Part shown: one piece after another, positions 10,613-19,225 of the stretch
Layout of the letters: each line of letters starts with the position of its first letter
Position numbering within the stretch: position 1 is the stretch's first letter
Source of the DNA: Flavobacteriaceae bacterium
GTDB taxonomy: Bacteria > Bacteroidota > Bacteroidia > Flavobacteriales > Flavobacteriaceae
Direction: 5' to 3'
Length of the DNA stretch: 61,001 bases
Assembly: GCA_009693635.1 (NCBI GenBank)
Contig: SHWW01000002.1
Span: 1-61,001, forward strand
The notes under the pieces: model-generated
Database searches by the model: none
Told to the model about the DNA's origin: nothing
The model's input: the letters and a program-made list of their open reading frames with translations, nothing else
Translations under genes and position numbers: made by a program

Positions 10613-12907
10613 ATGAAAAACCTATTAAAATCTCTAATAGTATTAATAACCTTATTCTTTTTAAGTTGCTCCGCTCCTAAGGCAGTGGTTGGTTATGGTA
10701 ATCCAATTAATCCAATTGATGTTAAAGTTGATTCTATTTTAAAACTAATGACTTTAGAAGAAAAAGTAGGTCAAATGAATCAGTACAATGGTTTTTGGGA
10801 TATAACTGGACCATCACCAAAAGACGGTCAAGCAGCAAAAAAATATGCAGATTTGAAAAATGGTTGTGTAGGTGCAATGCTTAATGTTAAAGGAGTTAAG
10901 GATGTTCGAGCCATTCAAAAAATTGCTGTAGAACAAACACGCCTAGGCATTCCATTGCTTTTTGGGTTTGATGTGATCCATGGATATAAAACAATAAGTC
11001 CAATCCCATTAGCTGAAGCTGCAAGTTGGGATTTACAAGCAATTAAAAACTCGGCTTCTATGGCTGCGGAAGAAGCTTCTTCAGTAGGAATAAATTGGAC
11101 ATTTGCACCAATGGTTGATATCGCTAGAGATGCTCGTTGGGGAAGAGTAATGGAAGGTGCTGGTGAAGATCCTTATTTAGGTAGTAAAATTGCAATTGCA
11201 AGAGTTCAAGGTTTTCAAGGGGATAATTTTAAATCTAATAAGTCAATTTTGGCTTGTGCCAAACATTTTGCTGGTTATGCTTTTGCAGAATCTGGTCGCG
11301 ATTATAATACGGTTGATATTGGTGAATCTACGTTACAAAACCTCATCTTACCTCCATTTAAAGCCGCTTCTGATGCTGGAGTGAGAACTTTTATGAATTC
11401 ATTCAATGAAATAAGTGGTATTCCTTCAACTGGAAATTCCTATTTACAAAGAAAAATACTTAAAGGAGAATGGAATTTTAACGGTTTTGTAGTTTCAGAT
11501 TGGGGTTCAATTGGGGAAATGATAAATCATGGTTATTCTAAAGATAAAAAACAAGCTTCTGAAATAGCTGTTAAAGCTGGATCGGATATGGATATGGAAT
11601 CGAATGCTTATGTTGAAAATTTAGTAAACCTTGTTCGTGAAGGTAAAGTAAGCGAAAGCCTTGTTGACGATGCCGCAGGACGTATTCTAAGAGTAAAATT
11701 TGAATTGGGATTATTTGAAAATCCTTATAAATATTGTGACGAAAACAATGAAAAACAAACCGTTGGAAAAAAAGCTTTTCAAGACGGTGTTTTAGATGTT
11801 GCTAAAAAGTCGATTGTGCTTTTGAAAAATGAAAACGAACTATTACCACTAAAAAAATCAGGTGTTAAAATTGGATTAATCGGTGCTCTTGCAAATGATA
11901 AAACAAGTCCTTTAGGAAGTTGGAGAATTGCTGCAGATGATAATTCTGCAGTTTCTGTTTTAGAAGGTTTACAAAAATACAAAGACAACCAACTTACCTA
12001 TTCAAAAGGTGCTGATGTAGCAATTGGAAGAACGCAATTTGTTTGGGAAACTAAAATAAATACTACAGATAAATCGGGATTTGCAGAAGCAATTGCTCTA
12101 GCCAAACAAGTGGATGTTGTCGTTATGGTTTTGGGAGAACACGGTTTGCAAACAGGCGAGGGCAGAAGCAGAACAGAAATAGGATTGCCTGGAGTACAGC
12201 AAGAATTATTGGAAGCAATTTATAATGTAAATTCTAATATTGTTTTGGTTTTAAATAATGGTCGTCCATTGACAATTCCTTGGGCAGATGCTCATATTCC
12301 TGCCATTTTAGAAGCTTGGCATTTGGGAACTCAAAGTGGAAATGCAATTGCGCAAGTACTTTATGGCGATTATAATCCAAGTGGAAAATTACCTATGACA
12401 TTCCCTAGAAATGTTGGTCAAGTGCCTATTTATTACAATTATAAAAATACTGGAAGACCAACAATGAACGAACCAGAAAGTGTATTTTGGTCGCATTATT
12501 CTGATGAAAAAAACACTCCGTTATATCCTTTTGGATATGGTTTGAGTTATTCCAAATTTGAGTATTCTAATATAAAATTAAGTGCTTATTCATTTTCAAA
12601 AAATGGTGAAATTAAAGTTAGTTTTACTCTTAAAAATACAGGAAAAGTTGCTGGAAAAGAAGTTACTCAATTGTATATTCGTGATTTAGTAGCTAGTTCT
12701 ACAAGACCTGTAAAAGAACTAAAAGGATTTGAAATGGTTGAATTGCAGCCTAACGAATCAAAGGATGTAACTTTTATTATTAACGAAAAAACAGTAGAGT
12801 TTTTCACTGCAAATTCAAAATGGGAAACAGAACCAGGTGATTTTAAAGTATTTATTGGCGGAAGCTCAATAACTACTCTTGAAGGTAGTTTTCAATTTAT
12901 AAATTAA
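10613..12907 (+). CDS. GH3 beta-glucosidase lipoprotein (BglX-like)
   Basis: 764 residues from the ATG at 10613, which starts a lipoprotein signal with lipobox LSC; the longer in-frame start at 10550 has no signal. It has the GH3 (alpha/beta)8 domain with KHFAGY and the nucleophile motif GFVVSDWGS (Asp296), the alpha/beta sandwich domain with GEHGLQTGEGRSRTEIGLP, and a C-terminal Fn3-like domain. It releases glucose from the non-reducing ends of beta-glucan oligosaccharides, probably in the periplasm. The position between two GH16 genes supports beta-1,3/1,6-glucan as the substrate. Confidence 0.93.
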   Translation: MKNLLKSLIVLITLFFLSCSAPKAVVGYGNPINPIDVKVDSILKLMTLEEKVGQMNQYNGFWDITGPSPKDGQAAKKYADLKNGCVGAMLNVKGVKDVRAIQKIAVEQTRLGIPLLFGFDVIHGYKTISPIPLAEAASWDLQAIKNSASMAAEEASSVGINWTFAPMVDIARDARWGRVMEGAGEDPYLGSKIAIARVQGFQGDNFKSNKSILACAKHFAGYAFAESGRDYNTVDIGESTLQNLILPPFKAASDAGVRTFMNSFNEISGIPSTGNSYLQRKILKGEWNFNGFVVSDWGSIGEMINHGYSKDKKQASEIAVKAGSDMDMESNAYVENLVNLVREGKVSESLVDDAAGRILRVKFELGLFENPYKYCDENNEKQTVGKKAFQDGVLDVAKKSIVLLKNENELLPLKKSGVKIGLIGALANDKTSPLGSWRIAADDNSAVSVLEGLQKYKDNQLTYSKGADVAIGRTQFVWETKINTTDKSGFAEAIALAKQVDVVVMVLGEHGLQTGEGRSRTEIGLPGVQQELLEAIYNVNSNIVLVLNNGRPLTIPWADAHIPAILEAWHLGTQSGNAIAQVLYGDYNPSGKLPMTFPRNVGQVPIYYNYKNTGRPTMNEPESVFWSHYSDEKNTPLYPFGYGLSYSKFEYSNIKLSAYSFSKNGEIKVSFTLKNTGKVAGKEVTQLYIRDLVASSTRPVKELKGFEMVELQPNESKDVTFIINEKTVEFFTANSKWETEPGDFKVFIGGSSITTLEGSFQFIN

Positions 12908-12915
12908 TTAGCTTG

Positions 12916-13677
12916 ATGAAAAAGTATTTTATTGTTCTTTTAATTATTAGTAATCTTAATTTTGCTCAAACCCAAAAACGAAAATTGGTTTGGGAAGAAA
13001 ATTTCAATGCCAAAACTCTTGATATGTCTTTTTGGAATTTTGAATTGGGAAATGGATGTCCTGATTTATGTGGTTGGGGAAATAACGAACGCCAAATCTA
13101 TACCGAAAAAAATCATAATATAGTTGATGGAAATTTAGTAATCCAAGCGAAATTGGATTCAGATGTTTTTACTTCTACAAAAATAACAACTAAGAGTAAG
13201 AAACAGTTTCAATACGGACGTTTTGAAGCAAAAGCAAAATTGCCGGTTGGTCAAGGTCTGTGGCCTGCTTTCTGGATGTTAGGTTCTAATATTTCAAATA
13301 TTGGTTGGCCTAAATGTGGTGAAATTGATATTTTGGAATATGTAGGAAGAGAACCGCACATGGTTTTCACTTCTTTGCACACGCAAGACAGCCATGGCGA
13401 AACTATCAATACCAAGAAAACTAAAATTGAAAACATTGAGGAAGGGTTTCATGTTTATACAATGGATTGGACTAAAGAAAAAATTGAATTTTTTGTGGAT
13501 TCTAAATTAGTTTATACATTTCAACCAACGTTTAAAAACGATGATATTTGGCCGTTTAACCAACCTTTTTACATAATTGTCAACTTGGCTGTTGGTGGTA
13601 ATTTTGGTGGTCCAGAAGTCGATAATAAAGTATTTCCTCAAGAATTTAAGATTGATTACATAAAAGTCTACCAATAG
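12916..13677 (+). CDS. Secreted GH16 endo-beta-glucanase (laminarinase type)
   Basis: 253 residues, a single GH16 domain behind a Sec signal peptide (cleavage near NFAQ). The start is the ATG at 12916; a TTG one codon earlier would only add a Met. The catalytic motif EIDILEY gives nucleophile Glu136 and acid/base Glu141. The N-terminal CGWGNNERQIYT and C-terminal FNQPFYIIVNLAVGGN strands are typical of bacterial laminarinases. It lacks the PKD and lipid anchor of the first GH16, so it is likely soluble in the periplasm or secreted. It starts 8 bases after bglX-like and is the last gene of the locus. Confidence 0.92.
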   Translation: MKKYFIVLLIISNLNFAQTQKRKLVWEENFNAKTLDMSFWNFELGNGCPDLCGWGNNERQIYTEKNHNIVDGNLVIQAKLDSDVFTSTKITTKSKKQFQYGRFEAKAKLPVGQGLWPAFWMLGSNISNIGWPKCGEIDILEYVGREPHMVFTSLHTQDSHGETINTKKTKIENIEEGFHVYTMDWTKEKIEFFVDSKLVYTFQPTFKNDDIWPFNQPFYIIVNLAVGGNFGGPEVDNKVFPQEFKIDYIKVYQ

Positions 13678-13795
13678 CTCTGATTATTATTCAACTTCTT
13701 TCGTGATTTATTAAAGATTTGTCACTATTTTTTAAATTTTATTGCATTATAAATGTTAAAATTTCTAAATAATTTTTTTTTAATAAATTTTATAT

Positions 13796-13803
13796 TATAT
13801 TTG
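13796..13803 (+). promoter_or_regulatory. -7 promoter box TATATTTG for the sigma factor gene
   Basis: An exact TAnnTTTG match about 96 bases before the ATG. No clear TTG is found at the -33 spacing; the region there is a T run. Confidence 0.4.
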
Positions 13804-13899
13804 TTTAAATATTAATTCTAATTTAACATTTGCCTATACTAAAAACTACTTTTTAGAGATAATTCTCCAATTTTTATTTTAATAACTAAAAAGTATTTT

Positions 13900-14484
13900 A
13901 TGGCTATTGTACAAATCCCAGATTCACTATTGGTGAAAAATTACTTAGCAGGTGATGAAAACGCCTTGACTATTTTAATTAACAGACACCAATCTAAGAT
14001 TTACGGTTTTATCTATTCCAAATTATCGGATAGAGATATTTCAGACGATATATTTCAGGATACTTTTATTAAAGTTATTAAAACCCTGAAGTCTAATTCC
14101 TATAACGAAGAAGGAAAATTTTTATCATGGGTAATGCGAATTTCTCACAACCTTATCATAGATCATTACCGAAGAAATAAAAAAATGCCGATGTACAGAG
14201 AAACAGAGGAATTTTCTATTTTTTCCATTATGTCAGATAATGTACCCAACATTGAATCACAATTAATTACAACTCAAGTAGAAAACGATTTGAGAAAATT
14301 AATTGAGGAACTTCCTGCTGAACAAAAAGAAGTTCTTATGATGCGAATGTATCAAGACCTAAGTTTCAAAGAAATTTCAGAAACGACAGGCGTTAGCATC
14401 AATACGGCTCTTGGTAGAATGCGTTATGCAATTATGAACTTAAGAAAAGTTATTGACAAACATCAAATTATATTAACTAATTAA
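13900..14484 (+). CDS. RNA polymerase sigma-70 family (ECF-like) sigma factor
   Basis: 194 residues with sigma region 2 (HQSKIYGFIYSKLSDRDISD, then a DTFIKVIKTL helix) and region 4 (LPAEQKEVLMMRMYQDLSFK through the helix-turn-helix at NTALGRMRYAIMNLRK). There is no extra C-terminal domain. No anti-sigma gene is adjacent; instead a 47-codon reading frame follows 56 bases downstream. It directs RNA polymerase to a specific promoter set, and the target regulon is not apparent here. The family assignment is secure, the ECF label approximate. Confidence 0.92.
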   Translation: MAIVQIPDSLLVKNYLAGDENALTILINRHQSKIYGFIYSKLSDRDISDDIFQDTFIKVIKTLKSNSYNEEGKFLSWVMRISHNLIIDHYRRNKKMPMYRETEEFSIFSIMSDNVPNIESQLITTQVENDLRKLIEELPAEQKEVLMMRMYQDLSFKEISETTGVSINTALGRMRYAIMNLRKVIDKHQIILTN

Positions 14485-14540
14485 TACTATTTGAAAATAT
14501 AATACGTTATGGTTAAATATAAATTAATTATTATTTAATT

Positions 14541-14684
14541 ATGGCGAAAATTTACCCTCAAGAGGCTTTAAAAGGTTCAAGAATTTTACCAAAAAAAGAA
14601 ACAATACTGTTCTTACTTAATTATTCAAAAGCATTGAATATTTTAAAAGTTGGTAAAATGTCAATTGAAATCTTAGCTAATTAA
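14541..14684 (+). CDS. Small conserved-looking protein (47 aa) downstream of the sigma factor
   Basis: ATG at 14541 and TAA at 14682-14684 encode 47 residues, starting MAKIYPQEALKGSRILPKKE and ending in IEILAN. The composition is coding-like: charged, mixed and without homopolymers. It follows the sigma factor in the same direction and is followed within a few bases by a strong terminator, so the two genes probably form a transcript. I recall similar small frames after sigma factor genes in other Flavobacterium genomes, but could not check. No domain is recognised. It might modulate the sigma factor, which is speculation. Confidence 0.6.
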   Translation: MAKIYPQEALKGSRILPKKETILFLLNYSKALNILKVGKMSIEILAN

Positions 14685-15359
14685 TCAAAATCCCGATATC
14701 TTATCGGGATTTTTTTTGTAGTATTCTTCCAAAACCGATTTCCGTCCTACAGTTTTTGTGATTACATCTAAATCTAAATTCCAACCTCTGGCAGGCGAAT
14801 ATTCTCGCCCATACCAGATGATTTGTAAGTGCAAATCATTCCAAATTTCCTCAGGAAAAATCCGTTTTGCGTCTTTCTCAGTTTGTGTTACATTTTTTCC
14901 ATTTGTCAAATTCCATCGGTACATTAAGCGGTGAATGTGCGTATCTACAGGAAAAGCAGGAACTCCAAAAGCTTGCGACATTACCACACTTGCGGTTTTA
15001 TGCCCTACGGCAGGAAGCTCTTCCAAGGCTTTAAAACTTTTCGGAACTTTTCCCTCGTGTTTGTCAATTAATATGTGTGACAATCCATGAATCCCTTTCG
15101 ATTTCATTGGAGACAATCCACAAGGTCTTATAATCGCTTTAATTTCCTCCACAGACATTTTAATCATATCATACGGATTATCCGCTTTTGCAAACAATAA
15201 AGGCGTAATTTTATTAACCCGAACATCAGTGCATTGCGCCGATAACAGCACAGCAATCAACAAAGTATAAGGATCTTTATGGTCTAATGGAATCGGAATA
15301 CTGGGATATTTTTCTTTTAACGAATTAATAACAAATGTTATTCGTTCTTGCTTATTCAT
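14685..15359 (-). CDS. nth: Endonuclease III-like DNA glycosylase/AP lyase, without Fe-S cysteines
   Basis: 224 residues. The helix-hairpin-helix LEELPAVGHKTA carries catalytic Lys121, and PVDTHIHR carries Asp139, matching Lys120 and Asp138 of the E. coli enzyme. It removes oxidised pyrimidines and cleaves abasic sites. The usual C-terminal four-cysteine [4Fe-4S] loop (C-x6-C-x2-C-x5-C) is absent: after LQIIWYGREYSPARGW the tail has no cysteines. The gene is divergent from bcp and its 3' end overlaps the terminator of the sigma factor transcript. Confidence 0.93.
   Translation of the reverse strand: MNKQERITFVINSLKEKYPSIPIPLDHKDPYTLLIAVLLSAQCTDVRVNKITPLLFAKADNPYDMIKMSVEEIKAIIRPCGLSPMKSKGIHGLSHILIDKHEGKVPKSFKALEELPAVGHKTASVVMSQAFGVPAFPVDTHIHRLMYRWNLTNGKNVTQTEKDAKRIFPEEIWNDLHLQIIWYGREYSPARGWNLDLDVITKTVGRKSVLEEYYKKNPDKISGF
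14687..14718 (+). terminator. Rho-independent terminator of the sigma factor transcript
   Basis: A perfect 12-bp stem (AAAATCCCGATA with its complement) and a 3-base loop, followed by an eight-T run on the plus strand. It begins right after the 47-aa frame and lies inside the 3' end of the convergent nth gene, whose last codons it encodes. Confidence 0.85.
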
Positions 15360-15447
15360 TTTTCATTAAATTTGGTTCGTAAATTTACTACAATAAATTC
15401 ACTAAAATTCATTTTCAAATAAGCAGTTTTAATTTAAAAAAGATACC

Positions 15448-15900
15448 ATGACAACATTAAAAAAAGGTGATAAATCGCCTCAATTTTCAGGAGTTGACCA
15501 AAACGGTAATACTCACAAATTAGCCGATTACAAAGGAAAAAAATTAGTTGTTTTCTTTTATCCAAAAGCAAATACGCCAGGTTGTACTGCAGAAGCATGT
15601 GATTTAAGTGATAATTTCGGACGTTTCCAATCTAACAATTATGCCATTTTAGGCGTAAGTGCCGATTCTCAAAAAGCGCAAGCCAAATTCAGAGATAAAT
15701 TTGATTTTCCCTTCCCTCTTTTGGCAGATGAAGACAAATTAGTGATTGAAGCGTTTGGAGTTTGGGGACCTAAAAAGTTCATGGGAAAAGAATATGATGG
15801 AATTTACAGAACCACTTTCATAATTGATGAAAATGGAATTATTGACGAAGTTATTTTGGATGTAAAAACCAAAGACCACGCCAACCAAATTCTAAAATAG
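15448..15900 (+). CDS. bcp: Thioredoxin-dependent thiol peroxidase (Bcp/PrxQ)
   Basis: 150 residues, a single AhpC/TSA thioredoxin-fold domain. The motif FYPKANTPGCTAEACDL places the peroxidatic Cys at 46 and the resolving Cys at 51, as in E. coli Bcp. It reduces hydroperoxides in the cytoplasm using thioredoxin. It is divergently transcribed from nth with 88 bases between, pairing two oxidative-damage genes. A TAAATTTG box lies at 15367-15374 on its strand. Full length for the family. Confidence 0.94.
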   Translation: MTTLKKGDKSPQFSGVDQNGNTHKLADYKGKKLVVFFYPKANTPGCTAEACDLSDNFGRFQSNNYAILGVSADSQKAQAKFRDKFDFPFPLLADEDKLVIEAFGVWGPKKFMGKEYDGIYRTTFIIDENGIIDEVILDVKTKDHANQILK

Positions 15901-16038
15901 TTTTAGGGTTTTTTATGAGCATAAATTTTAGTTTTTCCATACCATTCGTTAAACTATTCGCTGTATCTTTTGGAAAACCAACCCATAAAAAGATATTTCT
16001 TGTTTTTGCAACTCCTTGATGGCAGAAGTATTTTTTTA

Positions 16039-16599
16039 TTAGTTTTTCATAAAAATAATCCAATCCCAATCTGATGGATTTCCAATCCCAACACTTGGAG
16101 TGTAGAGAAAAATTTTAACTGTTGCATTTGGATTTGAGTTTAAATACTGCCTCACCTTTCTTAGACTTTGAACGGAATCCCAAATAGTGTTATAGTTATA
16201 TGTTAAGTTATTGGGATTAAATACATTCTCAAATCCTGCAATTGGAGTTGCAAAATCGGCTGTTTCAGTCCTGTCAAACTGATTTGCATTTAATAGATTT
16301 TGAGGATAATTAATTTGTCCAAGCCCCATCCAAAATATAGTTCCATCAAATATAGTTTCATTTAATTCTTGATATTTTAGTTTTATACTTCCAAAATCTC
16401 CGTTAGAAAGATATTGATTAGTTACGGTCATATTAGAAGTAATATTAGTAAAAGACAACTCTTTTCCTCCTTCAAATAGGTTTGTATTATAATCAACTTT
16501 CAATACCAAAACACTATTTTGATTTTTTTCATCATTTTCTTTTGAACAAGAAACTAAAGTCAAAATAAGTGTTGCAATTGCAAAGATTTTAGTTTTCAT
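16039..16599 (-). CDS. Lipoprotein of unknown function
   Basis: 186 residues with a lipoprotein signal (lipobox LVSC, followed by SKEND, which is favourable for surface export in Bacteroidota). The mature part is beta-rich with no motif I recognise; near the C-terminus it has a helical stretch (SVQSLRKVRQYLN) and ends in WDWIIFMKN. It is a lone gene, convergent with bcp. About 307 bases of AT-rich DNA separate it from the next gene upstream. Confidence 0.7.
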   Translation of the reverse strand: MKTKIFAIATLILTLVSCSKENDEKNQNSVLVLKVDYNTNLFEGGKELSFTNITSNMTVTNQYLSNGDFGSIKLKYQELNETIFDGTIFWMGLGQINYPQNLLNANQFDRTETADFATPIAGFENVFNPNNLTYNYNTIWDSVQSLRKVRQYLNSNPNATVKIFLYTPSVGIGNPSDWDWIIFMKN

Positions 16600-16906
16600 A
16601 ATTTTATTATTAGATTATTATTATATTAATTAAGTCAATAACAGTTATAATATACTATTTTTGGTTTAATTCAATTTTTAATATATATTATTTGTTATGA
16701 AGATTTTTTGTAAAGACACATTTTTATTCAATACATACTTTTTTTTCTTATTATTACTTCAAAATAAAAATTTCAAGTCCAAATAAAAAGGAATTATTGT
16801 TTTTTTTGATAGTGTTTACATAATATTTTTTAGCCTAAATATTTTAAAATAAAAAAGACAAAAAGCAGCATTAGTTCTTCTTGGCTTTATATATTTGTAT
16901 TTTGAA
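16600..16906. other. Gene-free AT-rich interval
   Basis: No reading frame of coding character, clear hairpin or consensus promoter facing the flanking genes was seen. A TATTTTTG-like box faces plus, where no gene follows. Confidence 0.5.
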
Positions 16907-18367
16907 TTAGTTTTTGGCTTTCAAAACCTTATTAGGATCGAACCCAAAAAGGCGCTGTTTTTTGATGATTTCACTAATTCCTCCTGGTAGCATTTCTTCC
17001 CAACCGGATTTTCCATTGCTAATCATTTTCAAGACTTCACGTGAAAAAACTTCTAAATTTTGTGGGTCGAAATCTTCAATATCGATTACTTTCCCATTGA
17101 ATTTGAAGAATTTATACAACTCTTTCATTCTTGGATGTACTTTCAAATTATTTGAAGTTATTATTTCACTATTTTCCCCAAGCATTGGGTATAAAAATAC
17201 TTTTAAATCACGATAGAAAAGTTTTCCAAAGGCTTCTAAAATTCCACCACTCAAATGGCGGTAGTATTTTTCATCGAATATATCGATTAAATTATTTACT
17301 CCCATTGCTAATCCCATTCGAGCTTTAGTATAATTAGAGAAATATTCAACTACTCGATAATATTCTTGGAAGTTCGAAATCATTACTGTTTGCCCTAAGG
17401 AACAAAGCAATTTCGCTCGATCCATAAAATCACGTTCGTCAATTTCTCCGTCGGAACGTAAATTAGAAAGTGTGATTTCAAAAATCACCAAGGTATTTTC
17501 CCTATCAACTTTATTTTCGTTGAGAAACATTTTCAAGGAATGCTCGTACATATCCATATTTACTTTCGTAACTGGTCTGAAACTTCCCCTTAATGCCAGG
17601 ATATTTTTTTTGTAAAGAATGGCTGCTGGCAAAATGTTATTCCCATTTGGGTCAAACATAACCGCATCAGTCATTCCATTTTTTACCAATTGTAAACTCA
17701 TTAAGCGATTGTCAACATTAGCAAAACGAGGTCCTGAAAAGTTAATAGTGTCAATTTCTAATTGGTCTTTATCTAAATGGTCATATAAATAACGAAGCAA
17801 TTTTTTAGGGTCGTTGTATTTGTAATAAGCACCATAAATCAAATTTACTCCCAAAACACCTAAGGTTTCTTGTTGCAATTTTGCATCAGTTTCCTTAAAT
17901 CGCATATGAATAATAATTTCATTTACATCTTCATCAGGTTCAATTTGGTATCTAATTCCTACCCAACCGTGGCCTTTGAATTGTTTTGCGAAATCAATGG
18001 TTGCAACGGTATTAGCATAGCTAAAAAACATTTTATTTGGATGTTTAGCTCTGCTTAACCTTTTTTCAATCAAGTCGTATTCGTGAGATAGCATTTTTTT
18101 TAAGCGACTTTCGATTACATACCTGCCATCACCTTCATCTCCATAAATGGCATCACTAAAATCTTTATCGTAGGCTGACATTGCTTTCGCAATTGTTCCG
18201 GAAGAACCTCCCGATCTAAAAAAATGCCTAACGGTTTCTTGACCAGCACCAATTTCAGCAAAAGTGCCATAGATGTTTTCGTTCAAATTGATACGAAGCG
18301 CTTTGTCTTTTATAGAAGGAATTTGCTCGATGACTTTGTCACCTTTTAATTTTATTTCAGTCTCCAT
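16907..18367 (-). CDS. Conserved protein of unknown function (486 aa), cytoplasmic
   Basis: 486 residues without signal peptide or membrane segment. It has a distinctive, highly ordered N-terminal half (GTFAEIGAGQETVRHFFRSG, SSGTIAKAMSAYDKDFSDAI, IYGDEGDGRYVIESRLKKML) and later NRLMSLQLVKNGMTDAVMF. I remember this family as widespread in Bacteroidota and often labelled TonB-dependent receptor or nicotinate-nucleotide adenylyltransferase. The sequence supports neither: it has no barrel, plug or signal peptide, and no HxGH nucleotidyltransferase motif. It is divergent from the MBL hydrolase gene, each with its own -7 box. Function unknown. Confidence 0.85.
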   Translation of the reverse strand: METEIKLKGDKVIEQIPSIKDKALRINLNENIYGTFAEIGAGQETVRHFFRSGGSSGTIAKAMSAYDKDFSDAIYGDEGDGRYVIESRLKKMLSHEYDLIEKRLSRAKHPNKMFFSYANTVATIDFAKQFKGHGWVGIRYQIEPDEDVNEIIIHMRFKETDAKLQQETLGVLGVNLIYGAYYKYNDPKKLLRYLYDHLDKDQLEIDTINFSGPRFANVDNRLMSLQLVKNGMTDAVMFDPNGNNILPAAILYKKNILALRGSFRPVTKVNMDMYEHSLKMFLNENKVDRENTLVIFEITLSNLRSDGEIDERDFMDRAKLLCSLGQTVMISNFQEYYRVVEYFSNYTKARMGLAMGVNNLIDIFDEKYYRHLSGGILEAFGKLFYRDLKVFLYPMLGENSEIITSNNLKVHPRMKELYKFFKFNGKVIDIEDFDPQNLEVFSREVLKMISNGKSGWEEMLPGGISEIIKKQRLFGFDPNKVLKAKN

Positions 18368-18392
18368 TTTATGATGTAAAATAACTTGTTCA

Positions 18393-18400
18393 CAAAGTTA
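18393..18400 (-). promoter_or_regulatory. -7 box TAACTTTG for the 486-aa protein gene
   Basis: An exact TAnnTTTG match on the minus strand, 26 bases before the start codon at 18367. Confidence 0.5.
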
Positions 18401-18434
18401 ATAAAATAGGGCTTTAATAAAAGATTTTTAATCT

Positions 18435-18442
18435 TATTTTTG
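18435..18442 (+). promoter_or_regulatory. -7 box TATTTTTG close to the MBL hydrolase start
   Basis: An exact TAnnTTTG match ending 12 bases before the TTG start at 18455. If used, the transcript would have only a few leader bases. Confidence 0.45.
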
Positions 18443-18454
18443 TAAAAAAGAAAT

Positions 18455-19222
18455 TTGTTGAAAGTATATTTTTTAGGCACCGGCACGTCGCAAGGAATTC
18501 CAGTTATAGGAAGTCATCATTCTGTATGCCAAAGTGAGAACCCTAAAGACAAGCGATTACGCGTTTCTGTATGGATTTCTTGGGAAGGATTTTCTTTCGT
18601 AATTGATTGCGGTCCGGATTTTAGACAACAAATGCTAACTTCAAAATGTCCTAAAGTAGAAGCTATTTTGTATACGCATGAGCATGCCGATCATACCGCC
18701 GGAATGGATGATATTCGTCCTTTTAATTTCAAGCAAGGAAATATTCCAATTTATGCACACCAACGCGTACTAGAAAATTTAAAAAGAAGATTCGATTATA
18801 TTTTTGAGACGGTGAATAAATATCCTGGTGCCCCAACCGTTTCTCCAATTGAAGTAATCAATAATCAGCCATTCATTTTGGGAGGAAAATTAGTAATTCC
18901 AATTAATGTTATGCACGGAAATCTTCAAGTATTTGGCTATAGAATTGATAATTTTGCATACCTTACGGATGTGAAAACTATTCAAAATTCAGAACTTGAA
19001 AAGTTAAAAAACCTTGATGTTCTGGTAGTAAATACCTTACGTGAAGAGCCACATAGTTCGCATTTTAATTTGCAAGAAGCCTTAAAATTTATAGCTTTGG
19101 TGCAACCAAAAAAAACCTATTTGACTCATATAAGTCATATTTTAGGTTTTCACGATGAAGTACAACAAAAACTTCCTAAAAACGTTTTTTTAGCATATGA
19201 TAATTTAGAAATTAATATTTAA
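18455..19222 (+). CDS. MBL-fold metallo-hydrolase (PhnP-like)
   Basis: 255 residues. The start is TTG at 18455 (the next codon is also TTG); no ATG lies upstream in frame and the N-terminus LKVYFLGTGTSQGIP is that of the family. Metal ligands are visible in THEHADHTAGMDD, in NVMHGN, in YLTDVKT and in the C-terminal THISH. It resembles the PhnP and tRNase Z-like branch of beta-lactamase-fold phosphodiesterases; the substrate is not known. The gene for a small anchored protein begins 3 bases after its stop. Confidence 0.88.
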   Translation: MLKVYFLGTGTSQGIPVIGSHHSVCQSENPKDKRLRVSVWISWEGFSFVIDCGPDFRQQMLTSKCPKVEAILYTHEHADHTAGMDDIRPFNFKQGNIPIYAHQRVLENLKRRFDYIFETVNKYPGAPTVSPIEVINNQPFILGGKLVIPINVMHGNLQVFGYRIDNFAYLTDVKTIQNSELEKLKNLDVLVVNTLREEPHSSHFNLQEALKFIALVQPKKTYLTHISHILGFHDEVQQKLPKNVFLAYDNLEINI

Positions 19223-19225
19223 AAA

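Noticed and set aside
15851-16069. 72-codon minus-strand frame between bcp and the lipoprotein gene
   Set aside because: It overlaps the 3' ends of two convergent genes, has no start context or recognisable domain, and most of it lies in a small intergenic gap.
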